In this document: one piece after another, positions 44,573 to 64,000 of the stretch
Position numbering within the stretch: position 1 is the stretch's first letter
Layout of the letters: each line of letters opens with the position of its first letter
Assembly (NCBI GenBank): GCA_963924555.1
Contig: OZ004591.1
Location: forward strand, 1,860,001-1,924,000
Reading direction: 5' to 3'
DNA length: 64,000 nucleotides
DNA from: Crambe crambe
Taxonomy: Eukaryota > Porifera > Demospongiae > Poecilosclerida > Crambeidae
Program-made: the position numbers and the translations under genes
Notes under the pieces: generated by a model
Seen by the model: the letters and a program-made list of their open reading frames with translations, nothing else
Databases searched by the model: none
What the model was told of the DNA's origin: nothing

Positions 44573-46244
44573 CCCCACTTTTGATCTCCTCTTCACCTCT
44601 TACCCTCTCTTCTGTTCTTTAACCACATACCCTCCCTGTCTTCCCCTCCTCCCCTCATCCACACTCACATCGACCGTGAGACTGCCTCCATTGAGAGAGT
44701 CAAGTCCATTGGTCCCGTTAGCTTTGGGTTGAACAGAGCAGTCCAGGTCTTTCTTGGAAACACTGCCCCCTACCCAGTTGCGTGCCTCCTTCACACGCTT
44801 GGCAGGCTTGATCACTCTGTGCACAGTGAATGGAAGTACCACATAATTAAAGGGACCTACCCTCACAGATTAAGCACTACATAATTAAAGGGACCTACCC
44901 TCACAGATTAAGCACTACATAATTAAAGGGACCTACCCTCACAGATTAAGCATTACATAATTAAAGGGACCTACCCTCACAGATTAAGCACTACATTATT
45001 AAAGGGACCTACTCTCACAGGTTTAGCACCACACAATTAAAGGGACCTACTCTGTATGTATGCATAACACAAGGCAGTGAAGCATATGAGAGTTAATAAT
45101 AGGGCACACCATCCTTTCACAATTACAGCTGCAGTATTTTTATGACACACTAACTTCTTTGATGATGATGATGGTTTTTTCTCTCCCTTACTTCCTCTCT
45201 CTCTCGTGCCAAGTTTCTTCAGAATGTCCAAGTTTCGAGGACTTCCCTTGGGCGGAGTCACACTCTCACTTCCTTTCTCCTCTGCTACCACTTCGGTAGG
45301 AGGTGTGGCTTCTTTTACGACAGGTGGAGCAACAGCCTTTCCAGTTATATGGCTTCTGTCAGATTTTCGACTCTCAGAGAAAGTCTTCATCACTTTCGGT
45401 TGAAGTGATTGTAAATGAGCTTCTTCTTCCAACTCCCCTAAAATTTTCTGGGTGGAAGGAGGGAACTCAGATGAGATATAATTCTTGTGGGTATAGTAGC
45501 AGAGTGGACCAAAGGTGACCGCAAGTTTACTAGGGAAATGCAAAGCATTGTGGCGAGCAAAGCTTCAGCCAATGACATCACCTTATTGCAAAGGACGGAT
45601 CCAGAACTGGAAGAACGTACAATATAATAGTGCCCTCTCATTTGACCCCCTAGTGGCTCCCCCTAATGGCTCTCATTTGACCCCCTAGTGGCTCGCTTCA
45701 CTTGCAATAATCTCCAAGAGAGGCTCGAGAACAGTGGTTTCAATGTGCCACCCATTTGGAGGTAATAGGGAGATTTTAGTGCCTATCAATAATGGAGATT
45801 CAGTACCACTTAGTGATAGAGTTAGGTATGCAGCACTGTGATGTGAGGCATCTTAATTCAGGGCAAATTATATTATAGGATATGACATGGAAGTGTACTA
45901 GGAATCCACAGCGGTGACATTAAGTTCCACATTGAGGGGCTCCCTCATTCACATTGAGGGATTCCACACTGAGGGGTCCCACATTGATGGGAGCACTATC
46001 ACTGAATGGTTAGGAATACGATAGCTTCCCCAAGCCAACACTTAAATTTAATGCTGCTCGAAACTTACATGGAAATCGTCGCTGAAATTGACCATACGAA
46101 AGGGTCCAGAAACAAGCTCATTCTTGTATTTATCACGAAACTCAAGACTCACTTGGTCTATCAGCTTGTCCACATAAGATAAACGTACAATATTTTGATA
46201 AGCAGCCTAGAGGGAGACAGACAGCCAGACAGACAGACAGACAG

Positions 46245-46292
<48 letters not shown>

Positions 46293-46663
46293 TGAAGTTA
46301 TACTAAATGAGAGGGAATAAGGCCTTACCACAAATATCAACTCATGTTCATTGTCCAGCTTGAACCTCAGCGTCAAGTTGCCATGATTGAACTCGCTACC
46401 AGGACGTTCCTGTGCAGCAAAAAACCGCCAAAATGAATTCAGCTCACTATCCCATCGCTTACATTATATCCCTAGGTGTCTTATAAGTCTACTTAACTAA
46501 CTTCTGACTAACTTCCCGCTTCTTTTGTACTACTCTTTAGTCTTACCTGAAGAATGACGGTCTTTATGAGAGCATTTACCGCGGGAGTAAGAGACAGAGC
46601 GGTCCCCTGAAAGTACCACAGCACTATCCCTCCCTTGGTGAAAATACTGAAGAGATCCAACAT
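41362..46663 (-). CDS. SRPRA: Signal recognition particle receptor alpha subunit
   Basis: Eleven exons (minus order): 46,663-46,547; 46,409-46,329; 46,206-46,069; 45,447-45,155; 44,816-44,669; 44,302-44,214; 43,917-43,703; 43,420-43,248; 42,692-42,479; 41,924-41,662; 41,487-41,362. The sum of 1,857 bp gives 618 aa (human about 638). The N-terminal longin-like SRX domain starts [20 protein letters not shown] and binds SRPRB. A charged linker follows, then the NG GTPase domain: [13 protein letters not shown]-domain, [10 protein letters not shown] (G1, about residue 405), [22 protein letters not shown] (G3) and TKFDTIDDK (G4). It docks SRP-ribosome complexes at the ER by GTP-dependent pairing with SRP54. 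All motifs are intact. The initiator Met matches the family start exactly. Head-to-head with the small membrane protein gene at 46,799. Confidence 0.96.
43920..44600. repeat. Microsatellites and local duplication in SRPRA introns
   Basis: (GA)n at 43,960-43,992, (CT)n at 44,346-44,364, (AC)n at 44,366-44,406 and (CT)n at 44,505-44,571. CTTCATACTACCTTGACCTG, which spans the start of SRPRA exon 6 and its acceptor, is duplicated at 44,428-44,461 in the upstream intron. Confidence 0.75.
44839..45057. repeat. 38-bp tandem repeat in SRPRA intron 4
   Basis: About 5.7 copies of ACATAATTAAAGGGACCTAC + CCTCACAGATTAAGCACT lie between SRPRA exons 5 and 4. The last copies are diverged. Confidence 0.85.
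46240..46290. repeat. (GA)n microsatellite beside SRPRA exon 3
   Basis: A GACA/GA tract about 15 bp from the exon 3 acceptor. On the minus strand it reads (CT)n and forms part of the acceptor polypyrimidine tract. Confidence 0.7.
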
Positions 46664-46798
46664 GACTTCTCCTTCTCTCGAAGAAAGAAAATTTAATGTC
46701 TGTAGTTTGTATTTCTACTTAAAGCGCACCCTGATGATGCAATCAATCATCAGGACTTTGTGGATCATAACTGTGGAAAGAAGTTGCTAGACGCTGCC
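46664..46798. promoter_or_regulatory. Bidirectional promoter region, SRPRA / small membrane gene
   Basis: Only 135 bp separate the two start codons, so both promoters and 5' leaders must overlap here. No TATA box in a convincing position. A TGATGATGCAATCAATCATCA near-palindrome (46,731-46,751) is a candidate bZIP/CCAAT-type site; this is inference. Confidence 0.6.
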
Positions 46799-48886
46799 AT
46801 GAGATCATTACTGAATCAGTTACTGAAAGTAACAATACTCGCTCTGTGTAAGTCCCTTAGAATTCTATAGTTGAGTATAAGACTTGAATAGTGGTATTAT
46901 TATTATTGCTTTATAGCACAAGACACTAAATACAATGACAGCTGATAAAATGATAGCTGGCCATAGTAAACCTACTATTTTACACATTTTAGATCTGTGG
47001 CCTGGAGCTGAGACACAGATATCAGATGCTTTCCAATCAACTGCCAGTTTCTCCCTGGACTCCACCCCTTTCCCGTCACCCACCCCCACTCCAATGATAA
47101 CAACCCAAGATCCCGTCCAGGAGAACCTAGCCCTCATCATTGGTGTTCCAACCGGCTTTGGACTGGCCATAATTGGAATCCTATTATGTGTTGTATGGTT
47201 GTGGTGTTCTTCCTACTGTGAGATGAGGAAAGCCAAGAGGGAGCAAAGTGGAGCCACAAATTCCACTAACCTAGCAGGGGTAAGGGGCTTCAGAGGGGTT
47301 GGGGTATGTCTGATGTTCCTCCTACTGTGAGATGAGGAAAGCCAACGCCTAGCAGGGGTAAGGGGCTTGGGTAAGGGCAGGAGGGAACACACCTAGCAGG
47401 GGTAAGGGATTTCGGAGGGGTTGGGGTATGTCTTATGTTCCTCCTACTGTGAGGTGATGAAGGTCAGGAGGGAACACACCAAGCAGGGGTAAGGGGTTTG
47501 GGGGGATATCCTATTGTGTCTGGTGTTCCTCCTGCTATGAGGGTCTGCAGTGTTAAGTCAAGGCTAGAAGGGAAAGTTCCAGCTTCCTTAAGACCCTGGG
47601 TGTTCCCCTAGTAATCATTTCATTATGAGACCATTAAGAACATTCCACATTTATTGTGAGACCATAAGAGTGTTCCCCTAGTGACCATTACTCATTATGA
47701 GACCATTAAGAACATTCCACATTTATATGTGAGACCGTAAGAGTTTTCCCCTAGTGACCATTACTCATTATGAGACCATAAGAGTGTTCCCCTAGTGATC
47801 ATAAGACCATTACTTTGAAGGAATTCCTGTAAATGAGGAAATTGCATACATATCTGTTGTGCAGTATAAGTCATCTTCTTGGAATGTGATGATTCTTCCT
47901 AACGTTAGTTATTTATTTGAGGTCCCCTCAGCTACATGATTGGAGTAAGTGAAAGAGGGGGAGAGGCTATTTTCTAATTATAATGTAAATTGAGCACTTT
48001 TGTGGAAATAATGATTGCCTTTCTTTTTGCCTTTTTCTTTCTGCACAATATCAAGAGGGTTTGTGTCCTAATTAGAGGGGTTCTATTATCTGTGTCCTAA
48101 TTAGAGAGGTTCTATTTATCTGTGTCTTGGTTCTATCGGAAGTTCTCTGTCCTAAAGGTTTAGCAGAAATTTGGTCTATCTGTGTCCTAATTAGTATCTG
48201 TCAGAGGTTCTCTGTCATACTTGAGAGGTTTAGCAAAGACTGTGTCCTAATTAGAGAGGTTTAGCAGTGGTTCTATCTGTCCTAATTAGAGAGGTTTAAG
48301 AGCAGTTCTATCTGTCCTAATTAGAGAGGTTTAACAGAGGTTCTATCTGTCCTAATTAGAGGTTTAACAATGGTTCTATCTGTCCTAATTAGAGGTGTTT
48401 AGCAGTGGTTCTATCAGTCCTAATTAGAGAGGTTTAAGAGCAGTTCTATCTGTCCTAATTAGAGGTTTAACAGAGGTTCTGTCTGCTTCTGTCTCAAGTT
48501 TCATGGTTCTTCTATCACACTGTTCCCTCACACAGCATGCACCCAAGGGAAGGAAAGGAGTTCCAATGAGAAATAACTTTGGCAGCAGCAGTGGAGGAGG
48601 TGGAGGAGGCGATGACAGTTACCGCTACGGACCGGACCAGACACGCTTTGAGCCAGAGGTTGCCAACACACTAAGCAACGGAGACCCAACCCACTTTGAG
48701 CCTGACCCCGAACCTGAACCATCAACAACACATGATGAAAATGAAATAAACTTAGATGATGAACCTGCAATTTCCACGACACACAACGAAGACAACTTAG
48801 ATGATGATGAATTTGGTGACGACATTTCTAATGTGAGTGTGACACTACATGTGGTTTCACCAACATCACCAGTGACATCAGATTAG
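46799..48886 (+). CDS. Small single-pass membrane protein, unknown function
   Basis: Three exons: 46,799-46,847; 46,993-47,279; 48,536-48,886, totalling 687 bp, 228 aa. A signal peptide (LLNQLLKVTILALYLW) leads into a short Ser/Thr/Pro ectodomain (STPFPSPTPTPMITT), then one membrane helix (GVPTGFGLAIIGILLCVVWLW), a basic juxtamembrane segment (CEMRKAKREQ) and a Gly-run/acidic tail. The tail contains TRFEPE and THFEPDPEPEP and ends SPVTSD. Phases close: exon 1 ends phase 1 and joins at TTTTAG|AT. No family recognised. Likely type I membrane protein with an unstructured acidic cytoplasmic tail. Exon 2's 3' end is partly duplicated in intron 2. Shares its promoter with SRPRA. Confidence 0.75.
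47285..48490. repeat. Three tandem-repeat tracts in intron 2 of the small membrane gene
   Basis: 47,285-47,560: imperfect copies of the exon 2 end and donor (CTGTGAGATGAGGAAAGCCA, CTAGCAGGGGTAAGG). 47,590-47,820: units with CATTATGAGACCATTAAGAA and GTTCCCCTAGTGACCATTAC. 48,050-48,490: about ten units of TCTGTCCTAATTAGAGAGGT plus TTAGCAGTGGTTCTA. Confidence 0.75.
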
Positions 48887-49520
48887 TGAGGTCATGCAAA
48901 CGAACTCTCAAGACAACTCATGAAGACTTCACACTTTTATATAAAAATGGGCAATAACTATTAGACAATTTTTAGTGTTCATGGAAATTTTTAAAGAGGC
49001 AATTTCAATCCAGACAGCAAATTTTTAATCTTTTTTTTTTCATGATTTCTCAATTTTAATTAAATTCTCCCCATCAACAGTGAAACTTTAAGTGGATGAA
49101 GGTTAGAGGTCCTCATCTTACTTATTTGAAATTATACAGGTATATATTACCTACCTCTAGTTAATAGATTTCAAGAAATTGTTCTATTTTAACCCCTAGA
49201 GGTCTATTTATCCCATTACTACTTCTTCCTAAACTAATTCCCCTAGTCTTCCCCTTCTCTAAAGATGTAGTACCCCATCTCTCTGAGGTTGAGTCCTGGA
49301 GCTTTAGTATTACCTTACCCTTGTATCCACAAACCCAGCTTTTTAGTGGAAAAAGAAGGTTAGTGTTGACCCTGGAGGCTACTTCCCCATAACATTTGCT
49401 TTTTGTTCCAGGTAGTCCACTTTTAGAGTATGAGCCACGCCAGCTGCTTCATTGCATATGTATAGATGCAATAGAGCATTGGATTATGTATGAATGGAAG
49501 AAATAGAATATAAAATAAAG
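48887..49520. other. Convergent 3' intergenic segment
   Basis: Lies between the stop codons of the small membrane gene and LEO1. AATAAA at 49,514 (plus) could end the plus-strand transcript, immediately next to the LEO1 stop codon, so the two 3' ends probably overlap. No other gene. Confidence 0.5.
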
Positions 49521-58042
<8,522 letters not shown>

Positions 58043-58183
58043 CTCACTATTCTACACAGCAATTATATATCAGCTCCGCCCATATTCCCGCCCTTTTGCG
58101 CTCGCGCGCTTACCGCGAAATAGCTCACTACAAAAATTTACAAAAAAAATTAAAAAGAACAGTTGATTTCCATAGCAAGAAGC
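58043..58183. promoter_or_regulatory. Bidirectional promoter region, LEO1 / CTHRC1-like
   Basis: 141 bp between the start codons of two divergent genes. It contains GCTCCGCCCATATTCCCGCC and GCGCTCGCGCGCTTACCGCG, a GC-rich core in an AT-rich region. TTCCCGCC resembles an E2F-type site and CCGCCC an Sp-type box (inference). No TATA box. Confidence 0.6.
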
Positions 58184-61100
58184 ATGAAGATATTAATAGC
58201 AGTCCTCTTATTGCTCATAACAGTAGTCATAGGGCAGCCAGAAAGGTGAGTATAATATAGCAAGCTATTAAATGCATCTGAAATGGTGTGTAGCAGCTGT
58301 AAAAAAAAATTTGCTGCTAGGTTTTAGCTGTAGCTAAAGCTTTTATTTATTAACTATTTTATTCATTTCATTTGCTTGTGAAGAGAATGAAGAGATATCA
58401 CAGCTAGCTAGATGCTTTACAATGTTGTGCAGCAGCTAGCTAGCTGCACAACATAAAATTAATTTTCGTTTGTTTGATTTGTTTGTTTATTATTGAATTC
58501 ACAGCCCTGAAATTTCCACACAAGATGGAAACCTGCAAATCAGCAGTCCTGGAGATGTTGTATTTCGTGCTGGGCAAGGAGGACAGATCCAGTTCATGAG
58601 TTCAAGTGGAGAAAATTTGGTAGTTGGACAAAAAGGAGATAAGGTTGGTCAAGTATTCTTAGCCACAAAATAGCAAATATCTCTTAAGGGGGCATCTCCT
58701 CAATTATTCAGAGGGAGACAGTTTAGCCCATTGTACATAGCAGAAAGAACTGCCTTCTCTTTGAAGCATTGACTTATCACATTGTTTCTAGCTAGCTTTC
58801 TATAGTTTGTAGGATTCACCTCATGTTGTCAGCTAAAGCCATGCAGCCTTAATTCTAGATTCCTTTAATAAATAACATCCTTTCTGTATGTGTACACGCA
58901 CCAGTTTATTTAACCATTTAAAGTGCTCACATTTCAGTAAACAAGCATTAGTATGCAGAACATTGTTTGTGTTACTCACATTCAATTCCTCATAGTACAC
59001 TTTGACTGCCCAATGTTTTCATAACCTTCGGATTTTTTCTTTCTCAACATTTCGGTCCATTGTAAATACAAGCAAATTACTGCATTTCACTAATCATAAA
59101 AAATCACCTCTGGATGCGCAGAAATGTGTCCATTACCTTAGTGAGTTGTGACGATGTGTTTATAACTAGACAGCTGTGTAGACTATCATCGGAATTGGGA
59201 CCTAAAATATGCAGGTTAATTATGACTAATATGTGCAGTATAAACTGATTATGTCATGATTGATTTTTAGGGAGACAGAGGTGATGCTGGACAAGATGGT
59301 AAGTGTGCATAAAGTACAACAGTGATCAGCTTCATTGGTGACCTTTGTTTTACATAAGAAATAATGAATCCCCTGTGATGTATGTATAATTTTTTCAACA
59401 CCACAGAATCTTTTGCCATGAAAATTTGTTCAGGCCCCATTTGGTCATATTAATGATGTTAGCCTATACATTTCATGAGAGCGAGCATAGAGTTTCAGCC
59501 CCTATTTCGTCAGAGTATTCTATGTTAGCTATACAAATGTTATTCCATTTCATGAGAGCAAACAGAGAGGTCAAGGCTTATCAGAATAATTTGATATATT
59601 GACTTTAGTTGTGTTGTGCTTGCCTAAGGGTGGGGGTTACTGGGGGCCCCTGGGCTCCACCCCCCTCTTTCCCTAACTTGGTTCCTAAATTAATGACATA
59701 ATTAAGGAGGGGAGGGTTTATTAATATAGTGCACATCATTAGGAACTCGGATTTAAATTGAAGTGTTGCATACTAGTCAGAGGCTGATTTTCTACATCAG
59801 CCTTTTTGTTGTTGTTGTTGTTGTTTTATTTGTTTGTTTGTTTGTTTGTTGTTATGTATACAGTAGGAAATTACAGCTTGATTGTTAATGAGGAAATTCT
59901 TGTAGTTGCTCATTCTGTATCAGCTACTTCTGTCCAAGCTTGTTTGGTTTCCCTTCTTCCATTCCAGGGTCAAATGGAGGACGTGGACTTCCAGGGAGGA
60001 ATGGAATAAATGGAGCCAAGGGAACGAAGGGAGAGATTGGGGAAAAAGGAATGACGGGAGCACAGGGGATCAAGGGAGATATGGGAAATATCGGCAGCAC
60101 CGGTCCACCTGGTTCTCAGGGACTTAGGGGGGCATCTGCAACTGACAGTGCGCTGGTCACATGGAATGAATGTGTGTGGCAGAATTTGGATAGTGGAACA
60201 GATTATGGCTTGATTGTGGTGAGTTGAATCAGAGAGTGACCTATGGATCCATATATTTATCAGAGATGAGATTTTGAACAATATTCTATCCTCAATAGTA
60301 AGGATTAAGTCAGCCCTGAACATTGATGATTACTCTTAGTCCACCACTATTAATTAATTAGCACTTCAGTGACTACTCAACAGACACTTAATACCTACTG
60401 TGATCTGGTTATTCATAAGAGTTTACTGCACCTCATCAAGGGCTCTTATTTATATACCACATACCAACCAATTTGAATGGAATACATAATTTGGAGTTCA
60501 CTCAATCCCCTGGCCTTGAAATTAAAGGTAATTTTGTGTAAGTGAGAGAGAGAGAGAGAGTGGAACCTGATAAGGATTGTAATATCTCTACAAAGGACGA
60601 TCAGATGTCATACAGTAGAGTTAATATGTACCTCTGAAGAAAAGAATATATAACCTCTCTGCAAAGGACAAAATGGCCTGTGTGTAGCAGGGGTTCCAAA
60701 ATATGGAACAAAATAATGAGCAAATTGTGTTAAATGATATAATGGTGTACTACATTGAATTAGTGGTAGAATTAGCCAGGCTGTATGCTGTGAAAAAAAA
60801 ACAAACAACTTTCTTTTGCGAAGTAGCATGCATGGCCTATGACCTCAACACTGCTCCACAACACTCAAGATTGATAGCAATTGCCCATTATGTGGATGCA
60901 TGTCCAGAGATTAGATGAGCTCTGGCATTTCCATGGATTAACAGGATAAGCATGTCTGCAATCAATCACCAGGATAAGATGATCGCTTGCATTTAATGAA
61001 CCCTAGTACCTAGCTATATAAGCTAGCTTCTCCTTGTACTCAGACTGGCTACTGAGGAGGCGTAGGCATACACACATATACATACATACATGCTTCAGTG

Positions 61101-62963
61101 TGTATTGCTTTTATTACAAAAGTTCAAATTAAAAAAAGCTTCTAAAAACATGATATTTAAATCAGATTGCATTAATGGAATGAGAGTATGAGAACACAGT
61201 GTAGGTCTTCCTATTACTGCATGGACCATATGAAGTGTATGGTAATGTTTACAAACATCACTGATTATAAGAATTCCTGCAGTATATTACTCAGTTATAC
61301 GAATGACCGAAATGGATGCTAATTATACACTTAATTACCTGCAGTATAATATGGATGCTAATTATACACTTAATTACCTGCAATGTAGGGATGACACGGA
61401 CGGCTGCGCACGCCGCCTATAGACTAATACAAAAGTGAAATTCTAGTTCCACCACTTAGACCTAACAAAAGCTACTGTGAATGATTATCCAGCCTTACTA
61501 CAATGTGCAGACCAAGTTTCAGGACCAGGGAGCTTACCGTTTCAGAAATACGGCAAGCAGGTAAATCGCTGGATTCTTCTTCTCTATTATTATTCTTCTT
61601 AGACAACCATATCTCTCAAACCACTCAAGCTACAGCTATGATTTCTGGATAAATCCACTCCAAATTCTACCAACTACGATCTTTTCTACTCGTTGATCCT
61701 CGAAAGAGTTGATGAAAAAGGAGACACTACGGAGCACAGCACTCAACTAATTCAATTAGTGGAAGCCATCTTTTCTATAATACGCATGCGCATGTATTAG
61801 ATATCCAATTATTTGAAATTATAATTACTCAGCTATCTAGCTAGCTAGCTCTAGATAATGATGATAGACTACTGTATCAACTCGGGGATTTAGATTCACT
61901 ACTGTATCAACTCGGGGATTTAGATTCACCAATCCATCTACCGGTAGATTCTATTTCAGCATCTTCGACCTCCAAGATAGCTCAACAATAACACAACACC
62001 TTGACTCGTTGATAATGATTGGGCTGGTATGCTATTCTTCTTTTATCTGTCCCTGCATACACATAGAAGAATGAACTCTATACATAGCTAAAACCATAAA
62101 AGAGAGGAAAAAAGACCGGGAACAAGTAAGGAAAAAAGCATTTCATGAAATGAAAAAAGATGTAGGGATGACCACTGCTCAAAAAAGTAAGGAAACAAGA
62201 AGGATGGAAATGGGATCAATCTTTGTTCTGTATATCCAGCCAACAATCCCTACATATACGTCGGGTAGCTTCAGATTATAGTGTAGTAATGTACGTATAT
62301 GTAGGGATTGTTGGCTGGATATACAGAACAAAGATTGATCCCATTTCCATCCTTCTTGTTTCCCTTACTTTTTTGAGCAGTGGTCATCCCTACATCTTTT
62401 TTTCATTTCATGAAATGCTTTTCCCCTTATAATAATATGGACACACTTATTACTGTGTAGCATTCCTGCAGTATTAATATCTCTTTTTGTGGTTATACAA
62501 ATACACCATTATGCTAGGAAAATGGATACTCGTTATACACTTAATTACTGTGTAGCATTCCTGCAGTATTAATATCTCACCATTATGCTATGAAAATGGA
62601 TACTCATTATGCTGTGTAGTACCTGTGTAGCATTCCTGCAGTATAATAATTATTCCTGCAGTAAAATAACATTGTACTTACTAGGTATTGTGTGACAAGC
62701 ACACATGCTCAGGTCATGTTGCAGTGTAGAACACACGATACATCATGTAGATCTCCCTAGAGTAGTGTGGGGATCACTAAGTTTGCAATGTTTTGTGTAT
62801 TAATTTTCATCAATATTCATTGTACAGAGTTGTTCCATGACCAAGGCTCGCAACGATACGTGGCTACGGATAACTTGGAGTGGGAACATGAGGATCACTG
62901 CGTGCATCAACTGCTGCATGAGGTGGTACTTCACTATCAATGGGGAGGAATGCTCTGACCCTG
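58184..62963 (+). CDS. CTHRC1-like collagen triple helix protein (3' end outside window)
   Basis: Exons: 58,184-58,245; 58,505-58,643; 59,271-59,298; 59,968-60,218; 62,828-62,963, then a GT donor with no further exon before the window end. A signal peptide (MKILIAVLLLLITVVIG) is followed by a short N-terminal segment and an unbroken collagen helix of 24 Gly-X-Y triplets (GQKGDKGDRGDAGQDG... to GPPGSQGLRGAS). Then comes the start of the CTHRC1 C-terminal domain: WNECVWQNLDSG, then LRITWSGNMRITACINCCMR and WYFTINGEECSDP. These align with the vertebrate CTHRC1 signature (ECVW, LWSGNLRL, CCKRWYFTFNGAECS). CTHRC1 is secreted and in vertebrates binds Wnt/Frizzled/Ror complexes and affects collagen matrix. 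The rest of the domain lies beyond 64,000. Confidence 0.88.
58644..59270. other. CTHRC1-like intron 2, no feature recognised
   Basis: Plain AT-rich intron; no exon or transposon terminus that I can support. Confidence 0.5.
60219..61384. other. First part of CTHRC1-like intron 4, no gene
   Basis: Contains a short (GA)n (60,544-60,560) followed by GTGGAACCTGATAAGGATTG and, near 60,690, AGGGGTTCCAAA. This may be an eroded GTGGAACC-type MITE. No exon. Confidence 0.4.
61385..62430. mobile_element. Repeat family 2, copy B (empty-site copy)
   Basis: Closely similar to 11,224-12,715 from TGTAGGGATGAC to the terminal hairpin (arms about 62,130-62,250 and 62,300-62,420). It lacks the 456-bp insertion of copy A: at 62,024-62,036 it reads GGGCTGGTATGCT. 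A 20-bp direct duplication (GTATCAACTCGGGGATTTAG) is present near 61,875-61,920. It lies in the last visible intron of the CTHRC1-like gene. Confidence 0.75.
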
Positions 62964-62989
62964 GTAATTAAGGCATTAATTATCACATT

Positions 62990-63205
62990 TACATGACTTC
63001 ACTATCAATGGGGAGGAATGCTCTGACCCTGGTAATTAATCGTGACATTAACATGTAACTGCTGCATGAGATGGTACTTCACTATCAATGGGGAGGAATG
63101 CTCTGACCCTGGTAATTAATCGTGACATTAACATGTAACTGCTGCATGAGATGGTACTTCACTATCAATGGGGAGGAATGCTCTGACCCTGGTAATTAAG
63201 GCATG
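62990..63205. repeat. Tandem copies of the CTHRC1-like exon 5 end with donor
   Basis: Three further copies of TACTTCACTATCAATGGGGA + GGAATGCTCTGACCCTGGTA + ATTAA follow the real exon end, spaced about 75 bp with ACATGTAACTGCTGCATGAG between. Each keeps the GGTAATTAA donor. The in-frame upstream codons are lost because TAA appears in the spacer (ATGTAA). Confidence 0.85.
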
Positions 63206-64000
63206 ATCATGAGGAGGTTATACTACAAATTTTTCTTGTTCAAAAAAATTCAGTCCTGGTAGAAATCATGTGAAATAACCAATGAATTTAAAAAGACCAC
63301 CCTGGCCCCCGACTCTGCTCTTCCATTACAAAATTGATGGATCCTTTGTACCTTCACCTCTGGAATCAGGACACCTCTATAATCAGGTCACATTTTTCTT
63401 TTTTCTAGCCCTTGAGACTCTTTAGAGGTTTACTATTAGGAGTATGGTTTGATCTTCCAGGAATACGACCATGAGATAATGATTGTGGTTGGTTGGTTGG
63501 TTGGTGCAAGTTTCTAAGGGCTAGCTACACCTGGGAGAAGTACATCGAGCAATTACATCCAAAAACTTACTACGGGCTCTTGGTACATGTGTACTAATGG
63601 AAAGATTTTTATTCAGGATGCAATGCAAAAAACCTCCTTATTAGGGAATGGGATCACCATGGCGAATCAGAAGCCACACTCATGGATGGCCATAATTTAT
63701 TTGTGTTATTGTTGTTGTTGTTGTTGTTCAATTGAGGTCCCCTGGATCTTTGCTGGTTGGTCGTCAGAAGATTTAGCACTATAATTATTTGCTGTGTGCT
63801 ATACATGGATTTTGTAAACTACTTTTTGCCAGATAACCAACACTTTAAGTGGCCAAAACACATTAAGAGTCAATGCTGAGTTAATGCCACCACATCTGGT
63901 TTACACATTAAGAGTTAATGCCGCCACATCTGGTTTGTGGTCCCCACATGGCTCCCCACACACTGTCCTGGAACCTGTGTTAATGTGCCCACATTCCCAC
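63206..64000. other. Intron of CTHRC1-like gene to window end
   Basis: No remaining CTHRC1 exon is recognisable. Contains a TTG microsatellite (63,700-63,730) and a repeated ACACATTAAGAGT(T/C)AATGC(T/C)G unit at 63,858-63,925. Confidence 0.5.

Noticed and set aside
46935-46992. Alternative start of the small membrane protein at ATG 46,935
   Set aside because: The upstream signal-peptide exon joins in phase at TTTTAG|AT (46,993) and gives a conventional type I protein; the ATG would lie in the intron and lacks a signal peptide.

Overview
The window reads as animal nuclear DNA. It has multi-exon genes with GT-AG introns, cell-surface immunoglobulin/fibronectin receptors, a collagen-domain secreted protein and a Paf1-complex subunit. 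Very short intergenic gaps, a dense load of foldback and inverted-repeat elements, and abundant TAGCTAGC-type sequence fit a demosponge, with Amphimedon queenslandica as my best guess. That assignment is inference; no ribosomal or mitochondrial marker is present. No tRNA, rRNA or CRISPR was found. Layout: 1-19,100 is almost entirely nested mobile DNA. It holds foldback elements (110-3,483), a broken pogo-type DDE transposase with a PHD finger (4,511-5,990), and a Ty3/gypsy retrotransposon on the minus strand (7,428-19,093). About 7.7 kb of other transposons is inserted in the retrotransposon's gag leader, including a two-gene Tc1/mariner-IS630-like element (15,663-17,896). 19,912-27,235 is a plus-strand Ig-domain transmembrane receptor gene without a visible signal-peptide exon; its large intron holds a rearranged retroelement gag and foldback elements. 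27,240-32,500 is intergenic repeat plus a truncated duplicate of the first two receptor exons (31,131-32,131). 32,758-40,709 is a complete 11-exon Ig/mucin/FN3 receptor of 1,103 aa. 41,362-46,663 (minus) is the complete 11-exon gene for the SRP receptor alpha subunit (618 aa). 46,799-48,886 (plus) is a small membrane protein of 228 aa that I do not recognise. 49,521-58,042 (minus) is LEO1 in 10 exons (512 aa). 58,184 to beyond 62,963 (plus) is a CTHRC1-like collagen-triple-helix protein whose last exon(s) lie outside the window. The right half is compact and alternating. SRPRA and the small membrane gene are head-to-head with 135 bp between start codons, and LEO1 and CTHRC1-like are head-to-head with 141 bp between start codons. 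The intervening pairs converge with about 0.63-0.65 kb between stop codons. The exon models were built by hand from reading frame, splice consensus and intron phase, and every complete model closes in frame. The two receptors and the CTHRC1-like protein would act at the cell surface or in the matrix. SRPRA targets ribosomes making such secretory proteins to the ER, and LEO1 works in transcription elongation. I see no single pathway linking them. The most unusual item is the Tc1-like element, whose DD34E transposase gene converges on a second element-borne gene (basic, with a possible beta-grasp domain) and which sits beside two short deletion-like relatives.
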